Origin: Fimbriimonadales bacterium
Lineage (GTDB): Bacteria > Armatimonadota > Fimbriimonadia > Fimbriimonadales > GBS-DC
Direction: 5' to 3'
Assembly (NCBI GenBank): GCA_026003075.1
Contig: BPGO01000008.1
Location: forward strand, 62,001-126,000
Length of the DNA: 64,000 bases
In this document: one piece after another, positions 52,356 to 63,702 of the stretch
How positions within the stretch are numbered: position 1 is the stretch's first letter
Layout: every line of letters begins with the position of its first letter
Position numbers and translations under genes: made by a program
The notes under the pieces: generated by a model
Database searches by the model: none
What the model saw: only the letters and a program-made list of their open reading frames with translations
What the model was told of the DNA's origin: nothing

Positions 52356-52545
52356 AGGATTGCTTCACTTTGCAGGTGGAGACGCCCAGCAGTTTGTAAG
52401 CAAAGCAAACGCCTGTCAGTCCCGACAGAAGAATCGGAACCCCAATCACGCCCCACCAACTGTGGGCGTACACTCCCCAGCCGATAATCGCAGCGCCCAG
52501 CACGACACGTACTACTCGATCAATCCCGCCTACATTCGGTTGCAT
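52354..52545 (-). CDS. DUF2892 (YgaP transmembrane-like) membrane protein
   Basis: 63 aa. The signature MQPNVGGIDRVVRVVLGAAI and two hydrophobic helices (~13-30, ~33-52) match DUF2892, a small membrane module linked to rhodanese/sulfur proteins in other bacteria. No rhodanese is adjacent here. Confidence 0.82.
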   Translation of the reverse strand: MQPNVGGIDRVVRVVLGAAIIGWGVYAHSWWGVIGVPILLSGLTGVCFAYKLLGVSTCKVKQS

Positions 52546-52612
52546 CGTCTTTACCCTCCAAGTTTAATGTACTTTCTCCTATCGTCGTTGGTTCCTCAAA
52601 CGATAGAGTCTT

Positions 52613-53536
52613 CTAATCCGAATCGTCTCTTAGCGCATATTCCAAAACAGCGGCGCGCACAGAGATGCCGTGGCGCACTTGGGCAAGGATCAGGGAACGC
52701 TCCCCATCGGCGATTTCGTCGCTGATTTCGATGCCGCGTTGAATCGGACCGGGGTGCATCACCACGCAGTCGGGTTTCGCCCCGCGCAACCGTTCGGCGT
52801 TGATTTGGTAGTCGCGACGGTAGGCGTTCAGACTGGGCAGCAGCCCTTGCGCCATCCGCTCGGTTTGGAGGCGCAACACCATCACGATATCGGCGTTCTG
52901 GAGGGCTTCTTCGGGGTCGTGCGTGAGATGCGCATCGGGGAGCGGGGCGTCGGGTAGGAGCGTCGGCGGGGCACAGAGCCACACCTCCGCACCCGCTTGA
53001 CGCAGCAGGACCCGATTGGAGCGTGCCACGCGACTGTGCCGAATATCGCCCACAATCGCCGCCTTGCGCCCGCGAAGCCAGCGCGTCTCCGGGGCGGGCT
53101 TCCCGTAGTGGAGCCAGAGCGTGTAGAGGTCGAGCAACCCCTGCGTGGGGTGTTCGTGGGCGCCGTCGCCGGCGTTGAGGATGGGGGCGTCGGAGACCTG
53201 CGCCGCGGTCCGAGCCGCGCCCGCTTGGGGATGGCGTAGCACGATAGCGCGAACGCCCTGCGCGTTCAAGGTGCGTATTGTGTCTTGCAAACTCTCGCCC
53301 TTGGCGATACTGCTCGCTTCAGCGGTAATGGTGAGGGGGTGGTAGCCCAAAAGCACGGTTGCCTGCTCGAACGCAGCGCGTGTGCGTGTGCTGGGTTCGT
53401 AAAACAGCAACGCGACCACGCGGGCGCGCGGCGGAACGGGTGGAAACGGGTTCGCATGCAGTCGCTGACGCCACGCTTCCGCACGCACCAGCAGGTCAGC
53501 CACAGGCAACTCGGCGGCGGTCAACACATGCGGCAT
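52613..53536 (-). CDS. pyrB: Aspartate carbamoyltransferase catalytic chain
   Basis: 307 aa. Carbamoyl-phosphate motif FYEPSTRTRAAFEQA (~44-58), AGDGAHEHPTQGLLDLYTL (HPTQ, ~125), and the aspartate-binding HPGPIQRGIEIS near the C-terminus. It makes carbamoyl aspartate in pyrimidine synthesis. No pyrI is adjacent, as with other PyrR-controlled ATCases. GGAG is 6 nt upstream; pyrR lies just before. Confidence 0.95.
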   Translation of the reverse strand: MPHVLTAAELPVADLLVRAEAWRQRLHANPFPPVPPRARVVALLFYEPSTRTRAAFEQATVLLGYHPLTITAEASSIAKGESLQDTIRTLNAQGVRAIVLRHPQAGAARTAAQVSDAPILNAGDGAHEHPTQGLLDLYTLWLHYGKPAPETRWLRGRKAAIVGDIRHSRVARSNRVLLRQAGAEVWLCAPPTLLPDAPLPDAHLTHDPEEALQNADIVMVLRLQTERMAQGLLPSLNAYRRDYQINAERLRGAKPDCVVMHPGPIQRGIEISDEIADGERSLILAQVRHGISVRAAVLEYALRDDSD

Positions 53537-53545
53537 AGCAGGCTC

Positions 53546-55030
<1,485 letters not shown>

Positions 55031-55038
55031 TCTGCCGA

Positions 55039-55103
55039 ATTCCTCGCTTTCGGCTCGGAATAGCACTCGACACTCCTCTGGGCTTCCGACCGAAGCGAGG
55101 AAT
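55039..55103 (+). terminator. Long hairpin after the dockerin gene
   Basis: An 11-bp stem (ATTCCTCGCTT/AAGCGAGGAAT) with extra CGG/CCG pairing inside a bulge and a ~37-nt loop, 9 nt past the stop and before the pilin gene. Confidence 0.45.
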
Positions 55104-55184
55104 CTAACCGTTCAGGAACTTTTGACAGCAGGAATCCTGACTAATGGGTAGAATCATCCAGATTACGAGGAGGTAAACAGAACG

Positions 55185-56027
55185 ATGCGGTATCGTGGAT
55201 TCACACTGATTGAGCTGTTGGTCGTTATCGCGATTATCGCCATTTTAGCGGCGATTCTGTTCCCTGTGTTTGCGCAAGCGCGTGAGAAGGCGCGCCAGAC
55301 CCAGTGTGTCAACAACATGAAACAGGCGGGCTTGGGGGTTATCCAATACATCCAAGACTACGACGAGACCTATCCGATGAGCGTCTACCGAGCGCGCAAT
55401 CAGCAGAACCAGGAGTGCGCCTACACGATGCTCGCGGCGATTGAACCGTATGTGAAGAATAAGGACATCTTCGAGTGTCCCTCCCGGCGACGCGAAATGG
55501 ATTTGGATGCGTTCTGGCGCCAGTTTGGTCTACCAGGTGGCGAGTGTGGGCGCTTCCAGTGGCTCAGTTATGTCGCGAACTTTGCCCTGTTTGAAGACGG
55601 TCCCAACAACACGATTACGGGCGCGCAGAACCAGCCTCCTATCAAGCAAGCGGAGCTGGAGTATGTGGTGGAGACGGCTGCCTATCTGGACGGGCAGCTC
55701 ACGGTTGCTGGCGGCACGGGCAACTGTTCGATTTTCAACTCGCCCGTGGAGGGACGCCACAACGAAACGGTCGACGTCGCTTATGCGGACGGGCACGCGA
55801 AATCGTTGAAGGTTGCCCCAGCGAACCAGGCATGCATCAACATTAGCAACAAGCAGTTCCGCCTGTGGTGCGTGCAATCCGCTCCCTACAATCGCAACTG
55901 TAACAACCAGAACCGCAAGGTCTGCGACACGAGCGCGAATATTCCTGGCTCGCGCGACCTCTGGGGTATCCCGTCCGATGACCAGTATTCTGGGACGCTC
56001 GGTCGCTGCGTGAAAGCGTTGCGATAG
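55185..56027 (+). CDS. Prepilin-type DUF1559 protein
   Basis: 280 aa. The prepilin motif is [20 protein letters not shown] followed by [39 protein letters not shown]. The C-terminal H-X-DG module is [18 protein letters not shown], and many Cys follow ([19 protein letters not shown]). GAGGAGG lies just upstream of the ATG. Probably surface pilin-like. Confidence 0.9.
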   Translation: MRYRGFTLIELLVVIAIIAILAAILFPVFAQAREKARQTQCVNNMKQAGLGVIQYIQDYDETYPMSVYRARNQQNQECAYTMLAAIEPYVKNKDIFECPSRRREMDLDAFWRQFGLPGGECGRFQWLSYVANFALFEDGPNNTITGAQNQPPIKQAELEYVVETAAYLDGQLTVAGGTGNCSIFNSPVEGRHNETVDVAYADGHAKSLKVAPANQACINISNKQFRLWCVQSAPYNRNCNNQNRKVCDTSANIPGSRDLWGIPSDDQYSGTLGRCVKALR

Positions 56028-56043
56028 TAGTAGTTCTATCTGG

Positions 56044-56077
56044 GCATCCCTGCGAGGGACGCCCCCTGCGGGGATGC
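56044..56077 (+). terminator. Hairpin after the pilin gene
   Basis: 7-bp arms GCATCCC/GGGATGC with further inner GC pairing, 16 nt past the pilin stop. It overlaps an ATG at 56074, which argues for the ATG at 56086 as the start of the next gene. Confidence 0.5.
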
Positions 56078-56085
56078 TCTTGATT

Positions 56086-57270
56086 ATGTCCATCGCTTAT
56101 CAGAATCTCCGTGAGCTGATTCACGCCTTCGGCGCGCGCCCTGCGACCTCGGAAGCGGAGTCGCGCCTGCGCAGCTATCTCCACCGCCGTCTCCAGGAAC
56201 GTGGACTGACCGTTTTTGAGCAACCGTTTTCCAGTGTCTCTTCGCTCACGCCTGCGTGGCTGGTCGTTTCGGTGCTTTTTGTGGGGGCGGCGGTTTTGGC
56301 GTGGCAGGATGCGCCGCTGGCGTGGTGGGCGGGAGCGCTGTGTAGCGTCGTCGGTATGGCGATGTTCTGGGGCTTAGCGAGCGGGCGTTGGGATGTGATG
56401 CGTCTGTTTCCCCAGCGCGAGAGCGCGAACCTGATTGTCGTGGCGCCGGCGTCGTCGGAGGTGCGGCGGCGGGTGGTGCTAATGGCGCACATCGATAGCC
56501 AACGCGCTGCACTGATGTGGCGCCCACGCCATGTACGGGCGTTCGGGCGGAACTTCCAACTGCAGGCGGGACTGTTGGGCGTTCATACGCTCATTGCCCT
56601 GTTGCTGCCGCTTGCGCCGCTGCTGGGGCAGGCTTGGTTCGTTGCACTGGCACGCGGCGTGATGACGCTAAGCGGGCTGGTCGCGCTCTACGGGATGGGC
56701 ATGCTCCTTCATCGGGAGATGTTCCTGCCCTGGGTGCAGGGCGCCAACGATAACGGCTCTGGAACCGCCGCGCTCCTGACAATACTGGAGCGGATTGCCG
56801 AACAACCGCTACCGCACACAGAGGTCTGGGGCGTGTTCACAGGATGCGAAGAGGTGGGCAGACCAAACGGCGCCTTCGCCTTTGAGCGCGAGTACGGATT
56901 CCAACTGCGCGACGCGGAGTTTTTGATTATTGATCATATCGGGCTGGGCGAGCCGCGCTACTTGACGGCGGAGGCAATGCTGCCCCGCACCCGCGCTCAT
57001 CCCGAAATGATTCGGCAGTCCGAGTGCCTTGCGCAGGCGCATCCCGAATGGCGACTTCAGCCCAGCGCTGTGCCGCACGGCGCCTACACCGACGCCTTGC
57101 CGTTCTACCTAAAAGGCTACAAAGCGATTGCGCTCTGGTGCGAGCAAGAGCCGGGCGTGCCTCCCAACTGGCACTGGATAACGGATACGCTGGAACATGT
57201 GTCAGCAAACGATTTGGAGCGCGCTGTGCAGGTGATTGAGGCGTTTTTGGGGCACAAAGCGGCTCAATGA
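56086..57270 (+). CDS. M28-family zinc aminopeptidase-like membrane protein
   Basis: 394 aa. The N-terminal ~45 residues are soluble, then two transmembrane helices (~60-100), then the M28 peptidase body with metal ligands in LMAHIDSQ (~133), GANDNGSGTAALLTILE (~220), GCEEVGRPNGAFAFE (~252), IIDHIGLG and PHGAYTDALPFYLKGY. It probably removes N-terminal residues from peptides at the membrane face. Two further helices lie ~165-205. Confidence 0.83.
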   Translation: MSIAYQNLRELIHAFGARPATSEAESRLRSYLHRRLQERGLTVFEQPFSSVSSLTPAWLVVSVLFVGAAVLAWQDAPLAWWAGALCSVVGMAMFWGLASGRWDVMRLFPQRESANLIVVAPASSEVRRRVVLMAHIDSQRAALMWRPRHVRAFGRNFQLQAGLLGVHTLIALLLPLAPLLGQAWFVALARGVMTLSGLVALYGMGMLLHREMFLPWVQGANDNGSGTAALLTILERIAEQPLPHTEVWGVFTGCEEVGRPNGAFAFEREYGFQLRDAEFLIIDHIGLGEPRYLTAEAMLPRTRAHPEMIRQSECLAQAHPEWRLQPSAVPHGAYTDALPFYLKGYKAIALWCEQEPGVPPNWHWITDTLEHVSANDLERAVQVIEAFLGHKAAQ

Positions 57271-57315
57271 CGCTTCGCCACAGAGGACTGCGGAACTTTT
57301 TGGGGGAAAGCATGG

Positions 57316-57321
57316 TATAAT
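57316..57321 (+). promoter_or_regulatory. -10 box of ssrA
   Basis: TGG-TATAAT (extended -10), 9 nt before the acceptor stem of tmRNA. Confidence 0.6.
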
Positions 57322-57330
57322 ATAGCACAC

Positions 57331-57680
57331 GGGGGCGTCAGGGTTCGACGGGACACGATTGACGCTCAGTTGCGAGTCGAGGCGCCGCAGGCCTCGTAAA
57401 AAAGCGGCAAACAAGAAGTGCGAACACTAACTATGCTCTCGCTGCCTAATTGAGCAGCGCGCCGCTCACCCTGCGGTCGATCCGGGGTGAGCTGAGCGTG
57501 GGCCAGATCGACTGACTCTCGAAGCTGCGCTCAGGGCTGAGAGAGGACACCTTACTGAGCTGGCGTGGGAACGCCCTGCCCTTCGGGACATCCCACGCGA
57601 GAACAAAAGAAGGGCTACACTCGTAGACGCTGAGTGGGCAACGGTCTCGGAAGGGGGTTCAATTCCCCCCGCCTCCACCA
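57331..57680 (+). ncRNA. ssrA: Transfer-messenger RNA
   Basis: 350-nt tmRNA with encoded CCA. The acceptor stem GGGGGCG pairs with CGCCTCC, and a T-arm GGGGG-TTCAATT-CCCCC precedes the 3' end. The tag frame begins with GCG at 57420 and reads ANTNYALAA then TAA at 57447-57449. It is the same tag I recall for Thermus, and typical in ending ALAA. It rescues stalled ribosomes with SmpB (not in window). Confidence 0.97.
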
Positions 57681-57716
57681 AAATTCCCTCTGCCTCGCCG
57701 ATAATTTCCTCCTGAT

Positions 57717-58793
57717 GTGTTCTGGCTGAGCTTCCTGGTGACCAGCCTTGCGGTTCTGGTGCTGGGCTGGTGGTGCGTGCGTGCGGATGCGCCTGTCGGG
57801 CGTTGCTTGCGTCGGCTCAAACGGCTCCTGTGGCTCTCCATCGCCTTGAAAACCGGCATCGGCGTCGCCATGTACGCGATGGGGGGGCGGGCGTCGTCCC
57901 CGCTCGCGGCGGCAGCGCTCATCACGGGCGCCGCGTGGGTGGTCGGCGAGTTCTGGGTGATTTTTGGCTGGGTGTATCTGATCGAGAAGGCGCAGCGTTC
58001 TCTCGCTACCTCGCGGAGTGACTATCTGCGGATGCGGTTGCGCCTGGTATGGGAGGCGCTCGCGCCGTTGTTGGCAGTGGGGCTGGGCGCACTGGCATTC
58101 GGCGACCTGCAGCGGGGGGCGTATCACACGGGAGGGCTATGGGGGCTACTCTCCACAGGCGCCATCGCGCTGGGTGCGGGGCTGATCGCTATCGGGCTGA
58201 TTCGGCGACCGATACCGCTGCCGGTGCATTCCGTGCCCGTGGAGACCCACCTGCTCGCAGAAGCGCAGCGCATGGGACGGGAGTTGGGCGTAACGGTACG
58301 CGAGATCCTGGTGTTGGACGGGATGCGCCTGCGCAACGCGAACGCCTTCGCGCTGAGCGGGGGCAGAATCGCCATCACTGACTATCTGCTGGCAAACTTG
58401 ACGGAACCCGAAACGCTCGCGGTTCTGGCGCACGAAGTGGCGCACCTCGCCCAACGACGGCGACTGATAGGAATTTGGACAAGGCTGCTGAGTGTCGGGC
58501 TGGGTACAGCGATTGTGTATGCACTGCTATGGGAGCGCCTACCGCTGTGGGGCGTGTTGGTCTGGGTGAGCGCGCTTGGGGTGGGGATGACCCTGCCGAT
58601 TCTGCGGCTCCGTCAGCGGCACGAACACGAGGCGGACGCCTTCGCCGTGAGCCAGTTCGGGGTCGAGCCACTGGAAAGCGCACTCCGTAAGATTGCCGCC
58701 ATCCATCAGCGACCCACTCACACACAAAGCGACGCTGTGCATCCAGCGCTTGCCACGCGACTACAACGCTTGCGCCATCACGCGAGGGGCTGA
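57717..58793 (+). CDS. M48-family membrane zinc metalloprotease
   Basis: 358 aa from a GTG. There are four N-terminal hydrophobic helices and two more around ~250-295. The zinc motif is HEVAH (~239-243), with the third ligand Glu in RHEHEADAFAVSQFG (~305). It resembles HtpX/Ste24-like proteases that handle membrane or envelope proteins. The start is uncertain: the frame opens 36 nt after ssrA with no clear Shine-Dalgarno sequence. Confidence 0.83.
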   Translation: MFWLSFLVTSLAVLVLGWWCVRADAPVGRCLRRLKRLLWLSIALKTGIGVAMYAMGGRASSPLAAAALITGAAWVVGEFWVIFGWVYLIEKAQRSLATSRSDYLRMRLRLVWEALAPLLAVGLGALAFGDLQRGAYHTGGLWGLLSTGAIALGAGLIAIGLIRRPIPLPVHSVPVETHLLAEAQRMGRELGVTVREILVLDGMRLRNANAFALSGGRIAITDYLLANLTEPETLAVLAHEVAHLAQRRRLIGIWTRLLSVGLGTAIVYALLWERLPLWGVLVWVSALGVGMTLPILRLRQRHEHEADAFAVSQFGVEPLESALRKIAAIHQRPTHTQSDAVHPALATRLQRLRHHARG

Positions 58794-58800
58794 GGGCGCG

Positions 58801-59574
58801 TCAGAAATCTTCCAACGCCAAACTCGATTCGGGCAGCACCTGCCCGCCGTCGACGACCAGCGTCTGCCCCGTGATGTAGTTCGCCTCTTCCGAAGCGAAG
58901 AAGAGCGCGGCGTACGCGACATCCTCGGGTCTCCCCAACCGTTTGAAGGGTATCATGGCTTCCATCTTACGCCGATACTCCTCACCGATTTCACCCAAGC
59001 CTTCCGTCGCGATGTTCCCCGGCAAAATCGCATTGACCGTGATGCCATATTTTGCCAGTTCGATAGCCGCCGAGCGCATAAATCCCAGCATACCGGCTTT
59101 CGTCGATCCGTAGTGTGCCCAGCCTGGGAATCCCGTGATAGGTCCCGTAATCGAAGAGGTCAACACAATCCGCCCACGCTTAGAACGCTTGAGCATGGTT
59201 AGGAATGCCTTCACCGTGAAAAACATCCCTTTAAGGTTAACTCGATGTACGGCGTCCCAGTCGGCTTCGGTCATGGTTTCCAGGAACGCTTGGGGATAGA
59301 TGCCCGCGTTGCAGCAGAGGATGTCCGTGCCGCCGAAGGTGTTTTGTACCTGCTCTGCGGCTTGCTCCATCGAAGCGGGATCGCCCACATCCGCTCGGAG
59401 AAAGAGTGCCTCCCCGCCCGCTTCATGAATCGCTTGGACAACCGCCTCACCAGCTGGCGCATCGATGTCAAGAACAGCCACCTTCGCTCCATGCGCCGCA
59501 AACTGCTGCGCCATCGCCTTGCCAATCCCTTTCGACGCGCCCGTGATCACCGCTATGCATCCTGTGAATTTCAT
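58801..59574 (-). CDS. Short-chain dehydrogenase/reductase
   Basis: 257 aa. Cofactor motif TGASKGIGKAMA (~10-20), NAG motif CCNAGIYPQ (~86), catalytic Ser in LTSSITGP and the Tyr/Lys pair in HYGSTKAG (~152-156). The C-terminus NYITGQTLVVDGG is standard. It oxidises or reduces an alcohol/carbonyl; the FabG or glucose-dehydrogenase types are the nearest. Two adjacent ATGs; the second has the better spacing to AAGG. Confidence 0.9.
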   Translation of the reverse strand: MKFTGCIAVITGASKGIGKAMAQQFAAHGAKVAVLDIDAPAGEAVVQAIHEAGGEALFLRADVGDPASMEQAAEQVQNTFGGTDILCCNAGIYPQAFLETMTEADWDAVHRVNLKGMFFTVKAFLTMLKRSKRGRIVLTSSITGPITGFPGWAHYGSTKAGMLGFMRSAAIELAKYGITVNAILPGNIATEGLGEIGEEYRRKMEAMIPFKRLGRPEDVAYAALFFASEEANYITGQTLVVDGGQVLPESSLALEDF

Positions 59575-59609
59575 CATGTGCCTTCGTTTCGATTCTACCT
59601 TCTTAAGAC

Positions 59610-59639
59610 TTGCAAAACCCAATCTGCATCGGGTATACT
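59610..59639 (+). promoter_or_regulatory. tRNA-Glu promoter
   Basis: TTGCAA (59610-59615), 18-nt spacer, GGG-TATACT (59634-59639), 11 nt before the mature tRNA end. Confidence 0.6.
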
Positions 59640-59650
59640 TATCTCCGCGT

Positions 59651-59727
59651 GGCCCCATGGTCTAGTGGTCTAGGACGCCAGGTTTTCATCCTGGAGGACG
59701 GGGGTTCGAATCCCCCTGGGGTCACCA
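59651..59727 (+). tRNA. tRNA-Glu (anticodon UUC)
   Basis: 77 nt with encoded CCA. Acceptor GGCCCCA pairs with TGGGGTC (one G-U pair), anticodon stem CCAGG/CCTGG with loop TTTTCAT, T-loop TTCGAAT. It lies between the SDR and the hydrolase, which converge or diverge around it. Confidence 0.97.
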
Positions 59728-59730
59728 TTT

Positions 59731-61086
59731 TTATTTCTCGCGCCCAAGCTCGTCCAACCAGTTGCGAATCATCTCTAACGCTTCGGGGTTGAAGGTCTCC
59801 TCGATCTCAACATACTCGGTGATGAGTCCGGTGCGTGCTTTTTGGAACAGGTGGTTCAGCCCGGGCAGTTTTCGAATTGTGATGCGTTTGTTGCCTCCGT
59901 CGCGCAGAGCGCGCTCAATGGCGGGCAGGTTTTGGTCGGGGTCTACTTGCAGGTCTAATTCGCCGTTGAGCGCCAGCACGGGGCAACGCACTTTGCGCAA
60001 GTAGGGCGCCGGGTCAAGTTGCACGAAGGTTCGGAACCACGGGGTGGTGTAGCTTTTGGCTTGGGCTTGGAATCGGGCTTTCTGGGCGTCGGTGAGTTGC
60101 GATGCCTCTACGCCCAGCGATTGGACAATTGCCTCATAGAGGGCTTGTTGCGCTTTGGCGTCATCCTTTTCGCGCTTGAGGATTTCAAACACGCGCTGCT
60201 GCAATGCTCGATTGCGCTGGATTAGCGGCTCGGCGAGGTTCGATTTGCGGGCGATGAGTTCCGCCTGACGGTACAAAATTTGCTCGCCTGGCACGCCCGT
60301 GCCCGCCAGCAGAATCAGGAACGCCACATCGCGCGGGGCTTTGGCGGCGGCGATGGCGGCGACCAGAGCGCCTTCGCTATGCCCCAGCAAGCCGATGCGC
60401 TTACGGTCAATCTCGCGGCGGGTTTTGAGATAGTTCACCGCCGCGAGGGCATCCTCGGCGAAATCGAGCGTGGTCGCACGGCTCATGTCGCCGCCAGAAC
60501 CGCCCACACCGCGGTCGTCCATCCGCAGCGTCGCATAGCCTGCGCGCGTCAGGTAGTCCGCCAGCACCAAGAACGGCTTGTGTTCGAAAATTTCCTCGTC
60601 GCGGTTCTGCGCCCCCGAACCGGTGAGGAACACGATTGCAGGGAATGGCGGCTTGCCGTTGGGGAGCGTGAGCGTGCCCGCCAGTTCGATTTTGGCTTTG
60701 CGGTTCGGCACGCGCACCTCTTCGGTTGTGTAGGGGAAAGGCGGCTTCGGCTCTTGAGGGCGTTTGCGGGCAGGCGGCTCGCCGGGGGTGAGGGTCAGTT
60801 TCCACTCACCCCCACCCTGTTTCCAGAGACCTTCCAGGCGTTTGCCGTCCTCGCTGAGCGTGCCCACAAACTCGCCTGCCACCGCCTCGGAGCGGAGGGT
60901 AATCTGCCTGCCCGCCGTCTCGACCGCGCTGACGGGGATGCCCCGCGCGCCCTGGTCAGGGCTATCGGGGGTCGCTTGCCATGTGCCATCTGCGTTGCGC
61001 CGGATACGGAACACGATGCGCAGTCGCTGCGCGCCCGTGTCCAAGACCCCCGACCAAACCCCCTCGAAGGCGGTTTGGCGTCTCAT
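59731..61086 (-). CDS. Alpha/beta hydrolase with N-terminal beta domain
   Basis: 451 aa. Residues ~5-105 form a small beta-rich domain ([21 protein letters not shown]). Then the hydrolase: oxyanion region [12 protein letters not shown], nucleophile elbow [12 protein letters not shown] (Ser ~232), Asp in [11 protein letters not shown] and His in LPGLNHLFQ. It resembles esterases/acyl hydrolases with a lipocalin-like lead domain; no signal peptide is seen, so it may be cytoplasmic. Its ATG overlaps the guaB stop (ATGA). Confidence 0.87.
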   Translation of the reverse strand: MRRQTAFEGVWSGVLDTGAQRLRIVFRIRRNADGTWQATPDSPDQGARGIPVSAVETAGRQITLRSEAVAGEFVGTLSEDGKRLEGLWKQGGGEWKLTLTPGEPPARKRPQEPKPPFPYTTEEVRVPNRKAKIELAGTLTLPNGKPPFPAIVFLTGSGAQNRDEEIFEHKPFLVLADYLTRAGYATLRMDDRGVGGSGGDMSRATTLDFAEDALAAVNYLKTRREIDRKRIGLLGHSEGALVAAIAAAKAPRDVAFLILLAGTGVPGEQILYRQAELIARKSNLAEPLIQRNRALQQRVFEILKREKDDAKAQQALYEAIVQSLGVEASQLTDAQKARFQAQAKSYTTPWFRTFVQLDPAPYLRKVRCPVLALNGELDLQVDPDQNLPAIERALRDGGNKRITIRKLPGLNHLFQKARTGLITEYVEIEETFNPEALEMIRNWLDELGREK

Positions 61087-62543
61087 TCTTCGCCTCCTGT
61101 CCAGTAGTTGGGTGGTTCGCGTGTGATGGAGACGCTATGCGGGTGGCTCTCGCGTAAGCCAGAGTTCGTGATGCGAATGAATCGCGCTTTTTCACGCAGT
61201 TCTTGGAGGGTGCGTGCGCCGAGATAGCCCATTCCCGAGCGCAGCCCACCCACCAGTTGGTGAACGGTCTCGGAAAGCGGTCCGCGATAGGGCACGCGCC
61301 CTTCTACCCCTTCGGGCACAATCTTGCGCGGGTCGGTCTGGTAGTAGCGGTCGCTGGAGCCTTGACGCATCGCGGAGACCGACCCCATGCCGCGATACAC
61401 TTTGTAGGCGCGATTGCGGAAGATTTCGATTTCGCCGGGCGATTCCTCGCAGCCCGCCAACAGGTTGCCGAGCATCACGGCGCTGGCTCCCGCCGCGAGC
61501 GCTTTCACGATATCGCCCGAATAGCGGATGCCACCGTCGGCAATGAGGGGCACACTGAGCCGCTGCGCTTCGGCGGCACACTCCATAATCGCGTAAAGTT
61601 GCGGCACGCCCACTCCTGCGACCACGCGCGTTGTGCAGATGGAACCCGCGCCCAGCCCAACACGAACCGCGTCCGCGCCCGCCTCTACCAGCGCCCGCAC
61701 GCCCTCCCGCGTCGCCACATTCCCCCCTATCACCAACATGTTGGGCAAGGCGCGCTTGATCAGTCGTATCGCATTCAGCACCCCTGCCGAATGCCCGTGC
61801 GCCGAGTCCACCACAATAAAGTCCACGCCTGCATCGGCAAGGGCACGCGCTCGTTCCACAGGCTCACGCATCGGGCCCACCGCCGCCCCCACCACCAGTC
61901 GCCCGCGTGAGTCTTTCGTGGCGTTCGGATGCTGACGGATTTTGAGCAGGTCCTTAATCGTAATCAGCCCGCGCAACTTGCCATGTTCATCCACAATCGG
62001 GAGCTTCTCGATTTTGTGGCGCTGCAGTATCTTTTCCGCCTCTTCTAAGGTCGTGCCCGCAGGCGCAGTAATCAGGTTCTCGCAGGTCATCACTTCCCGA
62101 ATCGGGCGGTCGAAGTTCGTCTCGAATCGGATGTCGCGGTTGGTGAGAATCCCCACCAAGTAGCCGTCTGAATCGGTAATGGGCACGCCGGAGATGTGAT
62201 ACCGTTCCATCAGCGTCAAGGCGTCACGCACGGTATGGTCTGGCGAGAGATAGATGGGATCCCAAATCACACCGTGTTCGCTCCGCTTCACGCGGTCTAC
62301 TTCCAACGCCTGCTTCTCGATGGGCATGTTGCGATGGATAACGCCCACACCCCCCTCCCGCGCCAAGGCAATTGCCATCCGCGACTCGGTTACTGTGTCC
62401 ATCGGAGAACTCACAATCGGGATACGCAGCCGAATATCGCCCACTAAGGTTGTAGAGACATCCACTTGATCGGGCAGCACTTCGGAATGGTTCGGTAAGA
62501 GCAACACATCATCAAAGCTGAGCGCCTCAGTCAACTCGTGCAT
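61083..62543 (-). CDS. guaB: Inosine-5'-monophosphate dehydrogenase
   Basis: 486 aa. FDDVLLLP (~9), two CBS domains (~95-210), the catalytic Cys loop [15 protein letters not shown] (~300-314), the flap with [15 protein letters not shown] and [12 protein letters not shown]. It oxidises IMP to XMP in GMP synthesis. GGAGG is 8 nt before the ATG at 62543; 15 upstream codons in frame were rejected. Confidence 0.96.
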   Translation of the reverse strand: MHELTEALSFDDVLLLPNHSEVLPDQVDVSTTLVGDIRLRIPIVSSPMDTVTESRMAIALAREGGVGVIHRNMPIEKQALEVDRVKRSEHGVIWDPIYLSPDHTVRDALTLMERYHISGVPITDSDGYLVGILTNRDIRFETNFDRPIREVMTCENLITAPAGTTLEEAEKILQRHKIEKLPIVDEHGKLRGLITIKDLLKIRQHPNATKDSRGRLVVGAAVGPMREPVERARALADAGVDFIVVDSAHGHSAGVLNAIRLIKRALPNMLVIGGNVATREGVRALVEAGADAVRVGLGAGSICTTRVVAGVGVPQLYAIMECAAEAQRLSVPLIADGGIRYSGDIVKALAAGASAVMLGNLLAGCEESPGEIEIFRNRAYKVYRGMGSVSAMRQGSSDRYYQTDPRKIVPEGVEGRVPYRGPLSETVHQLVGGLRSGMGYLGARTLQELREKARFIRITNSGLRESHPHSVSITREPPNYWTGGEE

Positions 62544-62584
62544 GCGAAACGCCTCCGTGAGGCTAATTGTACCTGATGACATAT

Positions 62585-62712
62585 CCAAGCCGCCTCCAGC
62601 GAACGTGCACTTGTCGCATCCCGTTCACTGAGTCGCCAAACGCATCCGTTATCGGCACATTCACGCTTGAGGCGTTAATCCCTGCCAAATCCCCACGCAG
62701 GTTCCAGTGTTG
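62585..62712 (-). pseudogene. Remnant of an RHS-repeat protein
   Basis: In one minus-strand frame the DNA reads HWNLRGDLAGINASSVNVPI then [18 protein letters not shown], which matches the RHS pattern HWNxRGDL...DAFGD. It has no start or stop of its own. The gap 62544-62797 holds this fragment and nothing else I can name. Confidence 0.5.
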
Positions 62713-62797
62713 CTAAGCACCCTCACACGGGTACATCACACCATCATAACCATTACACACTGGCAGGTGCAGTTTCGCCATCTCATCTTGCGCCATC

Positions 62798-63103
62798 CTA
62801 ATCCTCTTTCGCAAAGCGAGACCATCTACCATATCTCAAGCCAAACCAGCAAACCAATATCACAGCCATTGCCGTGAAAAAGTTAATCGTGTTGCGCCAG
62901 TCACGCAATGAAGGCACATACCCGCTTGCTTCTAAGGCGCGAAGAGCTGTCGCGTAAGCCATAACCCCTACTGATAAATCACCAAGCAATACTCTAAAAT
63001 TCCTAAACTTTAGTTTGACAAAAGTATAGATTATACTCGCTGTGCCGACCAAAATCATCAGTAAACCTCCAGCACAGCAAAGACCACTCAAAACATCGCG
63101 CAT
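62798..63103 (-). CDS. Small membrane protein, candidate RHS-toxin immunity protein
   Basis: 101 aa with three hydrophobic helices (~8-30, ~40-58, ~70-92) and a basic-acidic tail. GGAGG is 7 nt upstream; it begins 19 nt after the stop of the RHS tip, the usual place for an immunity gene. It shows weak similarity in plan to the 63690 protein (FxGxAxxI...RFKAR, similar C-terminal WSRxxK). Confidence 0.6.
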   Translation of the reverse strand: MRDVLSGLCCAGGLLMILVGTASIIYTFVKLKFRNFRVLLGDLSVGVMAYATALRALEASGYVPSLRDWRNTINFFTAMAVILVCWFGLRYGRWSRFAKED

Positions 63104-63122
63104 GATCGTATCACCTCCACTC

Positions 63123-63702
63123 TTATTGTTCTATCCAGTCTGCTACATGCTTTGCCAGAAATATACTGCCTACCGTGACCAAACCAACCCCAACCAAAGC
63201 CGGCCCAGCCGTCACAGCGCCAGCGGCTAACACCAATCCAGCGCCAATGACAGCTATGTCTCCTATAACTGTACCGAGATTTTCTAAGGTATCGTTACCA
63301 GTCACGGAGCCAACACCACTAATTACATACCCCACTACACCGATTCCCGAACATACAGCCCCTGCGCGAGCTAAATGGGGCGCAAAAGTACCCGTCGATT
63401 CTCCCACCCTGACGAGCCAATCAATAATGCCTTTGAGAAAAAATTTCCCACTCGGATCCACCTTATTCACGGGGTCATTCACGCAATACCCATACGCATT
63501 CAGCGTGAGCGGGAGCATACAGCGAACCCAGCCACGGGTCTTGCTGCAGGAACCTGCCCACCGCAGGGTCGTACCAGCGCACGCCGACCTTCACCAAGCC
63601 GCCCGTCTCGGTCAGCTCGTTGCGATAGAGCCACGCCCCGTTCCCATGATGAAAAATTATAAGTGCCAAAGTAATCAAACCATTGTTTTTTATTTCTTCC
63701 AT
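63123..63702 (-). pseudogene. RHS core end plus hydrophobic C-terminal toxin-like tip, one frameshift
   Basis: The N-terminal piece carries the RHS core ([20 protein letters not shown] then PWLGSLY); after an extra C at ~63511-63513 the next frame gives [23 protein letters not shown]. The following ~105 residues are new and largely hydrophobic (VVGYVISGVGSVTGND, IAVIGAGLVLAAGAVTAGPA). RHS proteins deliver variable C-terminal toxins, and hydrophobic tips may attack membranes. Most of the N-terminal YD-repeat barrel is absent, so this is an orphan tip. Confidence 0.65.

Noticed and set aside
53104-53300. CRISPR or long tandem repeat in the window
   Set aside because: No regularly spaced repeats are seen anywhere; only the island direct repeats and single hairpins were found.
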